Counted from the stretch's first letter, positions 40,877-52,811 are shown. The stretch: DNA of 64,000 bases from Bathynomus jamesi (GCA_023014485.1 JAJOZX010000940.1:627501-691500), one strand, 5' to 3'. Numbers and translations are program-made. The notes: generated from the sequence alone by a model not told the origin.

Positions 40877-43649
40877 TCTACAGATCTACAGAAGCTAAGG
40901 CTAACAAAGACCCTAAGATCCACTCTAAGGTTAGCCCGAGAGAAAGGAAAGAGTACGGGGTTAAGAGAAGAAAATAAGGGGTTAAGTAAGTAGCAACACC
41001 TATCACTCGTGGGTTAACATTCAGTCAGAAAAAGAGAAAAAAGGCTCACCATCATCATCCGCCGGCCACTGCCGAGAAGTCCGAAAAAGAGTCGAAGAGA
41101 ATAGGAAAGGGGTGAAAGATGAAAAGAAGTAAAACAAGAACACTTACAAACCATGCAAACACAGTCTTAACTCACTGTCATACCATGCAAACTACAGACA
41201 TGCAAGTAAGGAGAGGATAAGAAAAAGAAAAAAAGTGGATAAAGTTAAACAAAAAGTGGGTTAGTTTACGCTACGAGCTACATCTACGTTCGTGTTAGTC
41301 TAATTTTTTTTTTTTTTATAATTTTTGCTGGCATATCACACGCTGGCATGTCACAAGTTGGCATTAGACGTCAACAGACTCATCCACGATTACGACCCCC
41401 AGAGCTCCTCTTGCCAATTGGTTTTTTTATTTTAAACAACGTTAATATTTTTAAAATGTCTGTCTAGACGGTTTTTAAACACATTAACGCTGGTAGAGTT
41501 AACGACTGACGCGGGAAGATTATTCCATTTATCAATTACTTTAAACGTAAAGAAGTTTTTAACGATATTAGTAATGAAACGTCTGCCACGCAACTTAAAT
41601 CCGTTATTACGAGTATTGCTATTATCGAAAGTGAACAGTTTGTCAAAATTTACGTTATCGATGTTATTAACGATTTTTAAAATTTCAATAAGCTCCCCCC
41701 TTAATCTCCTAGTTTCGAGTGAATGCAAGTTTAACACTTTAATCCCATCTTCATAAGGCTTGTTGCGCAATGACGGAATTAGTTTCGTGGCACGACGCTG
41801 AACCCTTTCTAACCTATCAATATCCTCACGCAAATACGGGCACCAAAACTGAACGGCATATTCTAAATGAGGCCTGACTAGGGACTTGTAAAGGGGCAAT
41901 ATAATATCCTTCGATTTAAATTCGAAATTACGCGTTATGAAGCATAACATCCTATTAGCTTTTGCGCAAGACTCCAGGCACTGGTTCCTAACCTTTAAAT
42001 CCTTAGATACGCGTACGCCTAAATCTACTTCCTCTTCAACGCTCGCTAACTCTCTACCATCCATCGTGTCCGTGTAATTATTGTTACGAGAACCTATATG
42101 CAAAACTTTACATTTGTCTACGTTAAATTGCATCTGCCACTTAACCGTCCACTCCATAATCCTATTTACATCGTCTTGGAGCCTATTTCTATCGTCTTCG
42201 TTAACAACCCTACCGCCTATTTTAGTATCGTCCGCGAATTTTGACACGTTACTAGTCAATCCTACATCTATGTCATTAATGCAGATTACGAATAGCAATG
42301 GGCCTAACACTGAACCCTGTGGGACACCGCTACCTACATCCACAACCCCGATTCACTACCATTAGCAACGACCCTCTGTCTCCTAGCACGAAGCCATGCC
42401 TCTAACCAGTTAGCTACCTGACCGCGTATACCGTGCGCTTTAACCTTCGCAATTAATCTTCTATGCGGAACTGTATCGAACGCCTTTTTAAAATCTAAAT
42501 AAATAACGTCAGCCGCTCTATGCCTATCGTATTCGCGCACTATTTCGTTATAAAATTCTAACAAATTCGTTAAACAAGATCTATGGCGTCGAAACCCATG
42601 CTGACTACTATTAATCAAATCTCTACTTTCTAAGTGATCGATAATACGATCCCTAACTGCGGATTCCAGAAGTTTACCGAGAATTGACGATAAGCTAATG
42701 GGCCTATAATTGCTAGCTACTGCGCGGTCGCCTTTTTTAAAAATGGGCGTGACGTTTGCTAATTTGAAGTCTTCAGGAATAATCCCCGTTTCGAGTGACT
42801 GATTAAAAATCTTTGTTAAGGGGCCTACAATAACGTCTTTCAAATCTTTCAAATGTCTGGGATAAAAAGCGTTAGGGCCCGGAGCCTTGCTAACTTTTAG
42901 CCTATCGATATAATGCGCAATCTCACCCTCGTAAAGAGTTATTTTATCCAAAGTAGTCTCGCTACTAAATGGAACGATATCGTCCACGTCAGGGACATTA
43001 TTTACATCTTCTACGGTAAAAACTGTCGCAAAAAAGTTATTGAAAATACCCACCATCGCCTGAGCGTCAGAAGCCAAAGCGCTGGTAACATCCACTAGAG
43101 GGCCTGTGTTATCTTTTATCGGCTTACGATTACTGACGTATTCAAAAAACCTTTTTGGATTATGTTTACTATCCGCAGCTATAAGTATCTCTAAATTACG
43201 CTTAGCATTCCTAACTGATCTTTTAACCTGACGTCTAAGCTCGATATATCTATTAAAGTTAGCTGCCGTGCCATTGCGCTTATCAAGTCTATACGCTCTG
43301 TTATGCTCGTTTATGAAGTCGCCTATTTCCCTAGTTCACCATATGGGCCTACCACGATTTCTAGCGCGCTTGGGCCTACGAGGAATAAACTCCCTTTCAG
43401 TATTCATAAAACTTTCTTTAAACGCCTCCCAATGCAAATTTGTGTCATTACCCATAAATAAGTTATCCCAGTCCACTCCTCCCATCCTATCCGCAAAACT
43501 ATCAAAATTAGCCCTACGAAAATCAGGGACTTCTATTAAGTTACTATCCTTGGTGTTTTCTATCAATAACTTAAACCTAAGAATTTGATGATCAGTACAT
43601 CCTAAACTCTCGCCTACTTCTAAACCTTCGACTATATTTTCGCCGTTCG
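40877..43649 (-). mobile_element. CR1-like LINE nested in 2A-LINE copy B
   Basis: The flanks join exactly where copy A is continuous (GATGTTGTT / GTGGGTGG), showing an insertion of 2773 bp. It starts within the endonuclease end (TDHQILRFKLL) and is therefore 5'-truncated. Its 3' end carries a short tandem TCTGTAGATCTGTAG, consistent with CR1/L2-type microsatellite tails. A T-run lies at about 41308-41321. Confidence 0.88.
41432..43649 (-). pseudogene. CR1-like reverse transcriptase, one stop and one frameshift
   Basis: Reading from 43649, the frame is open through the endonuclease-RT linker apart from one TGA at about 43338 (GRPIW*TREIG). It continues to 42345 with SKAPGPNAFYPRHLKD, YRPISLSSILGKLLE, QHGFRRHRSCLTNLL and LDFKKAFDTVPHRRL. 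One base change in phase at about 42345 leads to VGSGVPQGSVLGPLLFVI, SKFADDTKIGG (catalytic Asp pair, about 42225-42255), the thumb, and a C-terminus FFTFKVIDKWNNLPASVVNS, stopping at 41432. With only two lesions over 2.2 kb, this is among the younger LINE insertions here. Confidence 0.92.
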
Positions 43650-46126
43650 TGGGTGGATGTTAGAGTGATGTCATCTGCATATGTTGATAAGGTAAGCTTG
43701 TTATCTATGGGTGTTGGAATGTCATGCATGTGTAAGTTGAACAGTGTTGGTGAGAGAACAGAGCCTTGAGGACCCCGTTCGGAAAAAGCTTGTTTTTGGA
43801 TGACTTGCCATTAAATGTGACATGTGAGTATCTTCCTGAAAGATAGTTGCTCAGCCATCTTTTAGTGTTATTCTGCATGTTTGTGTTGAGTATTTTGTTT
43901 ATGAGAGGGAAGCGTGGGATAGCATCAAATGCTTTACTAATGTCTATTGTTGCTAATAATGTACGTTGAGCTGGTCGTCTGGAGTTGATGCCATCCATGA
44001 TGTGCTGCGTGAGGTTAGTGAGTAATGTCGTGGTTGAGTGGTGAGGTCTGAATCCATGTTGAGTAGGCGATAGTGGTATGTGTGGGTTGATGATTTGTAA
44101 GATTAGTCTTTCTGTTACTTTGGAAAGTGTGCATAGTAAAGTAATGGGTCTATAGGAAGCTGATTCTGTTGGATTTTTGTTTGGTTTGAGTAGTGTAATA
44201 ATTTTACCTTGTTTCCATATGTCAGGAATAATACAGTGTTGGTATGAATATGTGCTGATATTTGTGAGAGCTAGTATTCCCTGTGGGCTCAAGTGTTTAA
44301 GATGTATGTTAGATATGTTGTCTGGTCCAGTAGCCTTCGAATTCTTAATATTTTTGATGATCTTGGTGATCTGGTCTGTATTAAAGGGTGTAATGGTCGT
44401 GTCGAGTGTGTAGGCTTTCTTCTGCATGGCTGTTTGTCTGTCTGCGTGTTTCTGGTTGTTATCTCTGTTTAGGTGACTTATCTTTGCATAGTGATTAACT
44501 AGAATGTTAGCTTGTTGTGTATATGTTGGGATATTATTTTGGCTGCGACAGATAGCCGAGTGTGAGGTGTGAATGCCGCTGTTAGAGTGGGTAATGCTGT
44601 TTATAGTCTTGTATAGCCTGGATGTATCTGTGGAGTGGTTTAGTGTTGTTATGAATTCCCTAAATGTTTGTTTGTTTTTCTTTGAGTTTGTTGTTTATTT
44701 CTGTGTTGAGCTGTTGTATCTGCTGTTTTATGGCTTTTGTGTGTGGTGTTTGTGTGTTATGTTTGAGGTTGTTACGTTGCCTTATGAGGTGAGCTATTTT
44801 TGTAGTGTATCATAATTTGGGTTGTATTTCCTAATGTTGCCCTCGGTTATGTATTTGTTTGCATTATTGATGACCTGATTAAATGTCTTGAGTGTTGTAT
44901 TGATGTTTATGATGGGTGTGCTGTTTAATGTGGTGAATTGTTCCTCAGTCTGTATTTTGAACTGTTCCCAATCAGCTTTCTTTTTAATTTCTGTAAGTCT
45001 GCCTAAGGCTGTTGGGCAGTGTAGAACGTGTTGTAATGATGATGGGCAGGTGGTCTGATGACAGTTGTTTTTCTGTTCTCCAGTGTGTATGTGTTGCTAG
45101 TGAGGGGGAACAGAACGTTATGTCTGGGAAGGAGTTTGAGTATCCTGCTTGATGTGGTATGTGTGTATGTTCTGTATTGTTAAGAATGAAAAAGCTGTTT
45201 AGTTGTGTGGCTATGTTGGCGCCTCTGGTGTTGCTTTGGTTGTGCAGGTACCAACTAGTGTCTTTAGCGTTGAAGTCTCCTCCTAAGATGACATTAATGA
45301 GAGAGGCCAGATTGTGTAACTGTGGATTGTAATTGGCTGGCACCTGAGGTGAACTATCTGGTGGGATGTAAATGTTGATTAGTGTGGTGTTGTGTTTTGC
45401 GCGTGTTTTCATGTTAACTGCCTGTATTTCTATCGTGTTATCTGCTTGGATTGTGTTTGTAATGTTTTGGGTGGTATCAGTGTAGCTAAGCTAATGCTTT
45501 TACGTATGTAAGTGCTGAGTCCACCCCCGTTACCCCCAGTACGATCTTGGCGGATAGCCGTGAAGTCAGGGATGGTGGGTGTTTTGTGTGTGCGTTTTAA
45601 TTTTGTTTCTAGTATAAGTGCTATGTGAATGTTTTGTTTGTGTACGAATTCCTAAGCCTCATGATTTTGTTTGTGAGTCCCTCTACGTTGTACTGTAATA
45701 TGTTAATATTATACTTCTGTATGTGTCTCATGGTGCTATTGTGTCTATGTCTTTGTGTATGGTGACATGTGTAAGTTGTAGTGGGGCCTGGATTAGTCTT
45801 AATGTCGCCGAAGAGTAAGAGTAGTCCGGGGAGCACGCAATTGCTCCCCGTAAATGAAAAAGTAGCACGCTGAGAATAGATCTGGCCCGGGAGCCGATCG
45901 GCACTCTGACCGTGCCACGCAACAGGCCGTCGACTGCCAGTCTGGCCAACCGTAAACAGCCCGCTGCACGGAGATTTGAGGAAGTTTGGCCACCAGCGCG
46001 TTGATGTTTTGGTTTGACGTCGCCTCTTCTTCGCGTTGACGTGTCCCCGCTGGAGGATACAGCCATTGTTAGAAGCTTCCTCGTCAGCTGCTAACACTTT
46101 TTTCACCTTGTTCTAGCTAACTACTA
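43650..46126 (-). pseudogene. 2A-LINE copy B, 5' part: leader, 2A, endonuclease, RT fingers/palm
   Basis: One frame from about 46106 runs MKKVLAADEE..., a basic KKRRRQTKTSTRW stretch, then LPGLLLLFGDIKTNPGP (about 45793-45841) into the endonuclease ILQYNVEGLTNKI without interruption. In the intact element the leader, 2A and endonuclease were therefore one ORF. A later endonuclease piece (44984-45412) holds INVILGGDFNAKDTSW and SFPDITFCS. The RT piece (43705-44427) holds SKATGPDNISNIHLKHL, SYRPITLL and IDISKAFDAIPRFPL. Frameshifts lie at about 45655, 45490, 44990 and 43770. Confidence 0.9.
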
Positions 46127-46801
46127 TTTACTTCATTACTTTTGTAAAAAAGCTATACAATTACTTTTTTATATTTTGCTTTTATTTTTTCCAGATCTCC
46201 AAGTTCGTGTCAAGTCGTCTTAACTTTTGTAAGGACCCCGTATAGAAAGGTTTCTAAATCCCATCCCCGTATTTCCCTTTGTAGATTAATTACTCGACCA
46301 TAAATCTATCCGGGGATGTCAAACAAATAATTTCTTTCTGATAACGCACTCAGCCCTTCGGCTCTACCTCGGGTATTGGATCACTTTACTTTTGTATGTC
46401 TTCATTTTAAAAGATTTAAATTTTCACGCGAAATTAAATCTATTTCAAAATCATTTCACTCTTTCTTTCTACAATTTTTATTTACATTTTGATATGAGAT
46501 TTACGCATACAAATTCACCGTCACAACATTTGCTAAAATCTAACTTCAAATTGCCCTTTTTAATGTAGGTGCATCAGCATCAGGGGAAAATTTTTAACCT
46601 ATTATTAAAATTGCCTAAAATCATTATTTGGTATTCATCATTTGCTATAATTAATATTAATAGGGAAGAGTTCAGAAACCCCTGAATTATCAGACACTAA
46701 TAATATGTATGTAGAGATCGTAGATACCAGGCACTATATTTTTGCGAATTACTCCTCAGTTCTTTTAAAATAATGTCTCTAACATAATTTTTTATTCGTT
46801 T

Positions 46802-46856
<55 letters not shown>

Positions 46857-47776
46857 CAATTTCTCCATTTGGAGTGCATTTGTAAAGTTTAACAGAAAAA
46901 AATCGCATATTTGATTACTTGCATGGTGTTTAGTTTTATAAAAACTAGTGTTTTATAAAAACTAGTTAAACTAGCGTGCGAAATTAATTCCGTGTACGCT
47001 TAATTTCTTAGGCTGTTTACTCTTAGTTTTCACTGGCAATTATGGGCTAAAAATATCCACATTAGTGACATGACACTCCAGGAAATAATGTGTAAAAAAT
47101 AAATAAGGTAGTGTATACTGATAACATTTTCTTGTTATCTAAGTAAACTTTACCGCTTCATATCAGGTTATAGTTGTTTGATTTATAAATACCAGTCGCG
47201 TTTTTCTTTCAACAACTGTTACATAATTATGAATATATAATGTTATGAAAAGTTTGCGTCAAGTCGTCTTTACTTTGTAAGGACCCTGTATAGAAAGGTT
47301 TCTAAATCCCTTCCCAGTATTTCCACTCTGCGATATATATGATATTTTTGGCTTCTCATTAAGATGATAAATGACGTATTGCAAATGACCTATACGCTCG
47401 TTACTACAAGTTTCTTGTGGATAGCGGAAGAAAGTTTAATAACTAAACGGGTTTAACGTATACCGGTATGCTACTGTGTGCGAAATTTCTGTTTGTTAGA
47501 CACAAGGATTTATTGTTATGATAATGTTAATGATTATTTTATTTACTTTCAAAGTAAAGTAATAAAGAAGTAATTTATTGAATTGTTTTGGGAAAATCAA
47601 CGTCAAACTTAGTGGCCACAAAGTCCCTTTGCGGTGAAATTACAGCATATCTGTATGTTGCCCTTGTTTTTCAATCAAAGGGACTTTGTGGACACCTTGT
47701 ACACCTGCTCATGAGACTAATATGAATTGGGTCCTGCCTTGTTTACATATATCTAAATATATATATGAAAAGGTAG
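46127..47776. other. AT-rich stretch with a direct repeat and (CA)n
   Basis: A segment (GTCAAGTCGTCTTAACTTTT ... GTATAGAAAGGTTTCTAAA) occurs at about 46209-46275 and again at 47258-47325, roughly 85% identical. A (CA)n tract lies at 46806-46853. A small foldback (arms 47612-47631 and 47676-47695, GGCCACAAAGTCCCTTTG) is also present. No coding sequence was seen. Confidence 0.6.
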
Positions 47777-47935
47777 GGTGGGAACTCATTTCCCAACTGC
47801 ATGGGAGTGAGAGTACCGCCTGGGTCATCGGAGTACGAGCACTGACAGGGTGATTGGCCTTCCTAACATAACCAGGGGCCAACAGCTGAGAGCGAACCCA
47901 GAGCCCGACATCGAGACCACTGAGCTACATAAATT
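47777..47935 (-). repeat. tRNA-derived SINE fragment
   Basis: On the minus strand TAGCTCAGTGGTCTCGATGT and GGGTTCGCTCTC give box A and box B at tRNA spacing. Stem pairing is poor and the segment continues into unrelated sequence, so it is a SINE head rather than a tRNA gene. Confidence 0.6.
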
Positions 47936-47966
47936 AAAAGACGGAAAAATAAAGCCTGGTCAGAGA

Positions 47967-48010
<44 letters not shown>

Positions 48011-48104
48011 TAATCCTCTTGCTTTCGGTTGAAAACATAAATTTGTGTGTATGTATCATATAGCGATAATACTCAGTGAGGAGGATCATAAATGGCACAG
48101 CATT

Positions 48105-48246
48105 AAATCCAAATTATTGCGGCCCATTGCGCTAACTCCTGCATTATTTTTAGCCAGCACCACTGTGGGGTCGAACCTTCGACTTCGGTGTTTTCACAAT
48201 TCGGTAGTAGGGAAACAATATTGCCTACTGAGCTACGAGCGCCTTC

Positions 48247-48250
<4 letters not shown>
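48105..48250 (-). repeat. tRNA-derived SINE fragment
   Basis: On the minus strand GCTCGTAGCTCAGTAGGCAA (box A) and AAGGTTCGACCCCAC (box B) are seen, with an enlarged variable region and no matching acceptor stem. It ends at a (TA)n tract. Confidence 0.65.
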
Positions 48251-48281
<31 letters not shown>

Positions 48282-48318
48282 TATATATATTTTAACTGCA
48301 AACAACACACAGTATAAT

Positions 48319-48451
48319 TAATGTAAAGAACGACGCTTGTGTAGAAGAGCGTTCCGCACAAGATGAGGAGGGTGGTACCTCATTTTTCATTTGTTCGTTC
48401 TCCCTCCTCATCTTGTGCGGAACGCTCTTCTACACAAGCGTCGTTCTTTAC

Positions 48452-48455
<4 letters not shown>
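48319..48455. repeat. Long perfect hairpin (d), 54-bp arms
   Basis: Arms 48319-48372 and 48402-48455 are perfectly complementary (TAATGTAAAGAACGACGCTT inward to GAGGAGGG), with a 29-nt loop. (TA)n follows directly. Its sequence differs from the other hairpins. Confidence 0.92.
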
Positions 48456-48490
<35 letters not shown>

Positions 48491-48496
<6 letters not shown>

Positions 48497-49203
48497 CAAT
48501 CCTTTTCGGAATGGGAATTGTGTTTTTATGGTTGGAATCGAAAATTAAATTGTAATGGTATTCGAATGTCTTGTTGCAACGGATGGAATTATAATCTGAT
48601 TCAGAATGAAAGATTTGGAATGAGCGACACTTTGCCTGTGCCTGAACGCCTGTAGTAAATAATAAAATTATAATAAAATATAAATAAATATAATAAAATA
48701 TAAATAAATAAAAAAAAATATAGTTGGTTGATGAAATAGAATTATAAGGTTCATTCGAGGAATGCTAATAAATGAATAATAATAAATAAGGAATGGTAAA
48801 GACTAAAGAACTAAATGAAATTAGCAAATAATAATAACAATAACAATAATAATAATAATAAATAAATAATTGAAGTTTGGTGAGGTTAAGAACAATCACT
48901 GGATGTATAAAGTTTTATCTCGTCTTTCTTTTGAAGATTAAACTTCATGCGGTCAATTCATTACCTGTCAACCTTAATAACCTTTCCAGATTAAATGTAC
49001 TGATAATACACCGTTTTCAGGTTAATGTACTGATAACAAGGAGCAGCTTTCGCTCTATCCTACCCTCTTTTACCTTTACCCCTTTTCATATCCACTCTTT
49101 TTCCCCTCGACCACTTTTTCCGTCACAAGCTCTCTCACTAGTTTCCCTCATTTACCCTTTGTCGACTTGAATGCTCAGAGATGCAGTGGATGCATACCAT
49201 ACT
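48491..49203. other. Unassigned AT-rich stretch
   Basis: Irregular AATAAA/AATAA repeats at 48657-48725 and 48830-48870. There is no recognised gene. Confidence 0.5.
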
Positions 49204-49223
49204 ATTATATATATATATATATA

Positions 49224-49382
49224 TGGGATGAATTTCACAATTAACAACACGTGAAATGAATGAACGATGCAACCCACAGGGAAAAGAAAAATGATTTCAA
49301 GGCCTTTCGTGACGAGATGTACTTCTGAATACACGAAAGGCCTTGGAATAATTTTTATTTTTCCCTGTGGGTTTGCATCATA
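49224..49382. repeat. Long hairpin (e), Penelope-associated family
   Basis: Arms from about 49267 (GATGCAACCCACAGGGAAAA) and to 49380 (CCTGTGGGTTTGCATC) pair over about 48 bp with several mismatches. They meet near CCTTTCGTG / CACGAAAGG. The left flank (GGGATGAATTTCACAATTAA) is the inverse of the tail beside hairpin (a). Confidence 0.82.
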
Positions 49383-49389
49383 TATATAT

Positions 49390-50378
49390 AGGGTGTCCCA
49401 AAAAAAAACTATATACTCTTTATAGCATCATATATTTTATAATTTAAAAAAACCCAAACAATATATTGTTATAGCAATTGCCAATGAAAGGTAAATTAGT
49501 AATCTAAGTGATCAAAATGTTATAGCGAGTTGTTTGCATATAAAATTTAATTAACTACGCCAAGTGCTCAAAATGTTCTCCGGCGGCATGAATGCACTTT
49601 TGAATGCGTTGACTAACTGATTCGCAGACATGGACTAATGTGGATGCTGTGATGGTCCCGCACTTTTCCCTAATTGCATCCTTAAGGTGTTCGAGTGTTG
49701 CAGGTCTTGTACCATAAACTGCATCCTTCAGGTAGCCCCACAAGTAAAAATCAAGTGGAGTCAAGTCCGGTGAACGTGGAGGATACTCAACGCTTCCTCT
49801 TCGTCCTATCCAACGGTAGGCAACGTTTCATCGAGGTACCTTCTGACATCACAATGATAATGAGGGAGGAGCTCCATCTTGTTGAAAGTAAAAGTCGTCG
49901 TTTCCAAACAACTTCCGAACTGCAGGTATAATTTCTGTCCGCAGCATGTCGAGATATGCGGCACCGGTAACTGTCCCATTAAAGAAAATAGTCCAACCAA
50001 ACCCTGGATGATAAACCACACCATGCTGTTATCCTGGTAAATTAACATGTTTATCCACATAAACGTGTGGATTATCAAGTGACCCAGTACCTGCAGTTGT
50101 GTCGATTTACTGTGCCATTCAGCTTGAAGGTAGCTTCATCAGACCACACGATTTTGTTGTATTGAAAGTGCATTCATGCCGCCGGAGAACATTTTGAGCA
50201 CTTGTCGTAGTTAATTAAATTTTATATGCAAACAACTCGCTATAACATTTTGATCACTTAGATTACTAATTTACCTTTCATTGGCAATTGCTATAACAAT
50301 ATATTGTTTGGTTTTTTTAAATTATAAAATATATGATGCTATAAAGAATATATACACCCTAGTTTTTTTGGGACACCC

Positions 50379-50380
<2 letters not shown>
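49390..50380 (-). pseudogene. Mariner-type element with foldback ends
   Basis: Ends AGGGTGTCCCAAAAAAA and TTTTTTTGGGACACCCTG abut TA tracts. On the minus strand MTPLDFYLWGYLKDAVYGTR (about 49700-49764) followed by RPATLEHLKDAIREKCGTIT marks the third catalytic Asp and the C-terminus. Patches upstream (49806-50180) are heavily scrambled. About 200 bp of the left end, including coding sequence (GCCGCCGGAGAACATTTTGA), is repeated in inverted form at the right end (50178-50380). The transposase N-terminus is therefore replaced by an inverted copy of its own 3' end. Confidence 0.8.
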
Positions 50381-50385
<5 letters not shown>

Positions 50386-50444
<59 letters not shown>

Positions 50445-50452
50445 ATATATAT
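50386..50452 (+). repeat. (TA)n tract, one of the longest
   Basis: A TA tract of about 65 bp with one interruption. Comparable tracts edge elements at about 3584, 4832, 6149, 6965, 7203, 7517, 7758, 27334, 27613, 28241, 31687, 37671, 37738, 38462, 47973, 48251, 48454, 54391, 59568, 59811, 60921 and 62704. Confidence 0.97.
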
Positions 50453-51294
50453 GTGTGTGTGTGTGTAAAAATGAACAATGAATAATCCATATTCATTTTT
50501 ACATGAGGAGCCAAAGTCGCCTGATGCGATTTTGGATAAAAATTTTATTTGTTGCTTTCTATTTTTGTTTGTGTCACAACCCTACGATCTTACATTTCTA
50601 TGGTTTAGTCGTATCCATATTTTCATTTGTTATAGAATTTATTATAATTAATTATGGTTATCTTGCATCTCACCCTCGTCAGTAGATTATGCATACACAT
50701 TGCATATAACAGGATTGGAACCCGTAGTTGTACTTCTTAGTCCTTAATACCCACTCTTTGTCTCTAATTCGTTTCTTTTAAATCCTCCCAATAATGACTT
50801 ATACAGGTTATACTGTACGTATGAAGTAAATAACTGACGTCATAAAGTAACTTAATTCCCTTCACATTTTCCCGTCATTAATTTCCCTTCATCATATCTT
50901 TAGTATACAATGTATGGAAATTCTTTAACATAATAATAAAAACTGTACACTCTATACGTCATTATTTATATGTTATTCATTCATACATCCATGTCCTATC
51001 TTGACCATTGCCCTATATCAATTTTATTAAATATTCATTTTTACTCGTGTCAGTCTACGAAATGGTACGAAACTTTATGCCTCCGTACCTGTTCGTTCAA
51101 AATCGTCCAAATACGTTCTCATGTATTATTTTTTTTATTTTTTATTATTTCGCCTCCCGCAATGAACTCGAAAACGCTTATGCAAGTGTACGCAATTCGC
51201 TAATCACAGCATAAATCGAACATCTGAAAACGAAAGACCTCTGCCTCTGATTTCAAATTTATAACTTATTATCATGTGTGTCATCATCATCATG
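50453..51294. other. Unassigned AT-rich stretch
   Basis: No motif, terminal repeat or RNA gene was recognised. Confidence 0.5.
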
Positions 51295-51505
51295 CAGAGC
51301 TGGGCACTTGCGGTTTTTTTTGCGGTACTGCGGTACTACCGTGTTGGTCGGTACCGCGGAAAGTACCGCGGGAAATTTGAATGCGGTAGCGGTACTGCTG
51401 TACTTTCAGCGATCCTTTGCGGTACCGGTTTGGTAGTGCGGTAGTAGTACCGCAGTACCGCAGTACCGCAAAAAACGCGCAAAAAAACGCAAGTGCCCAG
51501 CTCTG
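51295..51505. mobile_element. 211-bp palindromic MITE built on GCGGTAC motifs
   Basis: Ends CAGAGCTGGGCACTTGCG and CGCAAGTGCCCAGCTCTG are perfect inverts. The interior has about ten GGTAC/GTACC motifs in both orientations (e.g. GCGGTACTGCGGTACTACCG). The ends suggest hAT, but an 8-bp duplication could not be confirmed (TCATCATG versus TATAATGA). It is non-coding. Confidence 0.82.
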
Positions 51506-51607
51506 TATAATGACATGTTGTGTAAATATATACCGTATGTGCCCATGTACTTTGTATTGTACTAATAACCATATATAAATATAAAAACACTGTAAGAATT
51601 GTAAACG

Positions 51608-51760
51608 ACGTAATGTGCTTTAATGAAACTGTAATTAATGATAATAATTTGTAATGTACTTTAATGAAACTTTAATTAAACGATAATAATTTAATATATA
51701 ATGTAATAATGTACTTTAAATGGAAGTGTAATTAAACGATACTAAGTGAATATGAACTAA
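51608..51760 (+). repeat. Three-unit minisatellite of about 50 bp
   Basis: Units contain TAATGTRCTTTAATGAAAC followed by GTAATTAAACGATAATAA, with progressive divergence. Confidence 0.7.
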
Positions 51761-52811
51761 TCCATAATTATAATCATAATTGTTGTAAACTCGAAATTAC
51801 AATGTACTCAGGGTGTACTTGGTGTAGTGATTCCCCTTCCGTCATTTGTATAATTACTTACTTTACTCTGTTTTCCATTTATCTTTACACTCGGTTTACT
51901 ATACCGTATAAAATCTCATGGTAGCCATGCCGAGACTCTATGAAAGCCGTTAGCCTAATGCAAGGGGAAAGGGGGTTAATTACACTCTTTGTTACTTTTT
52001 AATATTTTATTCAGCCGAAAATGATTTAGTTAAACGGGGTAATGCGAAGTGGACAAATTTCTAATACTTAAGTCGGAGAGTAATACGAAAGAATATTCCT
52101 ACTTTAAAACTACATTGTCACACACAGGAAACGCCCTACCCAGCCCACGCTGTCCGAATGACTGGAGGGTATTTTTCGAAACCCAGCCTTCGCGGGCCCA
52201 CTCCTTGTGTTGCCCATTCGTATTTAATAATTTTAATAAACAAACCATCATTTATCTTAATTTAGACATTACTAATTTATCGTAATTACCTTTATTATTA
52301 AACATTATAATCTTTATTAAACAAAAATTAATATTCTTAATTTAGACATCACTACATTGGATTGTACTTAATGTACTACGAAATTATGTCACCCTTTAGA
52401 AATGCATACTCGGCGAACATACTGATTATTTTTTTTTTTTTTATTTTTTTTTTTTTATTTGGAATCTCATCCGATCATGTGTTTAAAGGGGGGAAACTTA
52501 ACCTTCAAACTGCACTCCCCCAAAAATTTAGAATGTATATAAATCATGTAATTATAAAATAATGTCACTTCTTAGACTTCATTACTTCTCTTCGATTACT
52601 TCGATTATCACTCCCTTGTTAGCCTCTGCGAGGAGGGGGCAGAGGCCCCTTGCCTCCTTAATTTTTAGATTCAGGCCTGAGCCATGATCGAAAGAGGTCG
52701 AACACATGTTATAGAAGAAACTATCGTGAGAAATATCCGTTGCTGCCTCCCAACCAGAACCCCTGTCGACTCCGAACCGACCCAGGGCCATAGACGGAGG
52801 GGTTAACATAT
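51761..52811. other. Unassigned stretch
   Basis: It is AT-rich with a T-rich run at 52430-52460. The 52580-52800 part is GC-richer but has no recognised gene. Confidence 0.5.

Noticed and set aside
51295..51505. CRISPR-like or minisatellite array of GGTAC units
   Set aside because: Units are in both orientations without regular spacers, and the whole is bounded by perfect inverted ends.
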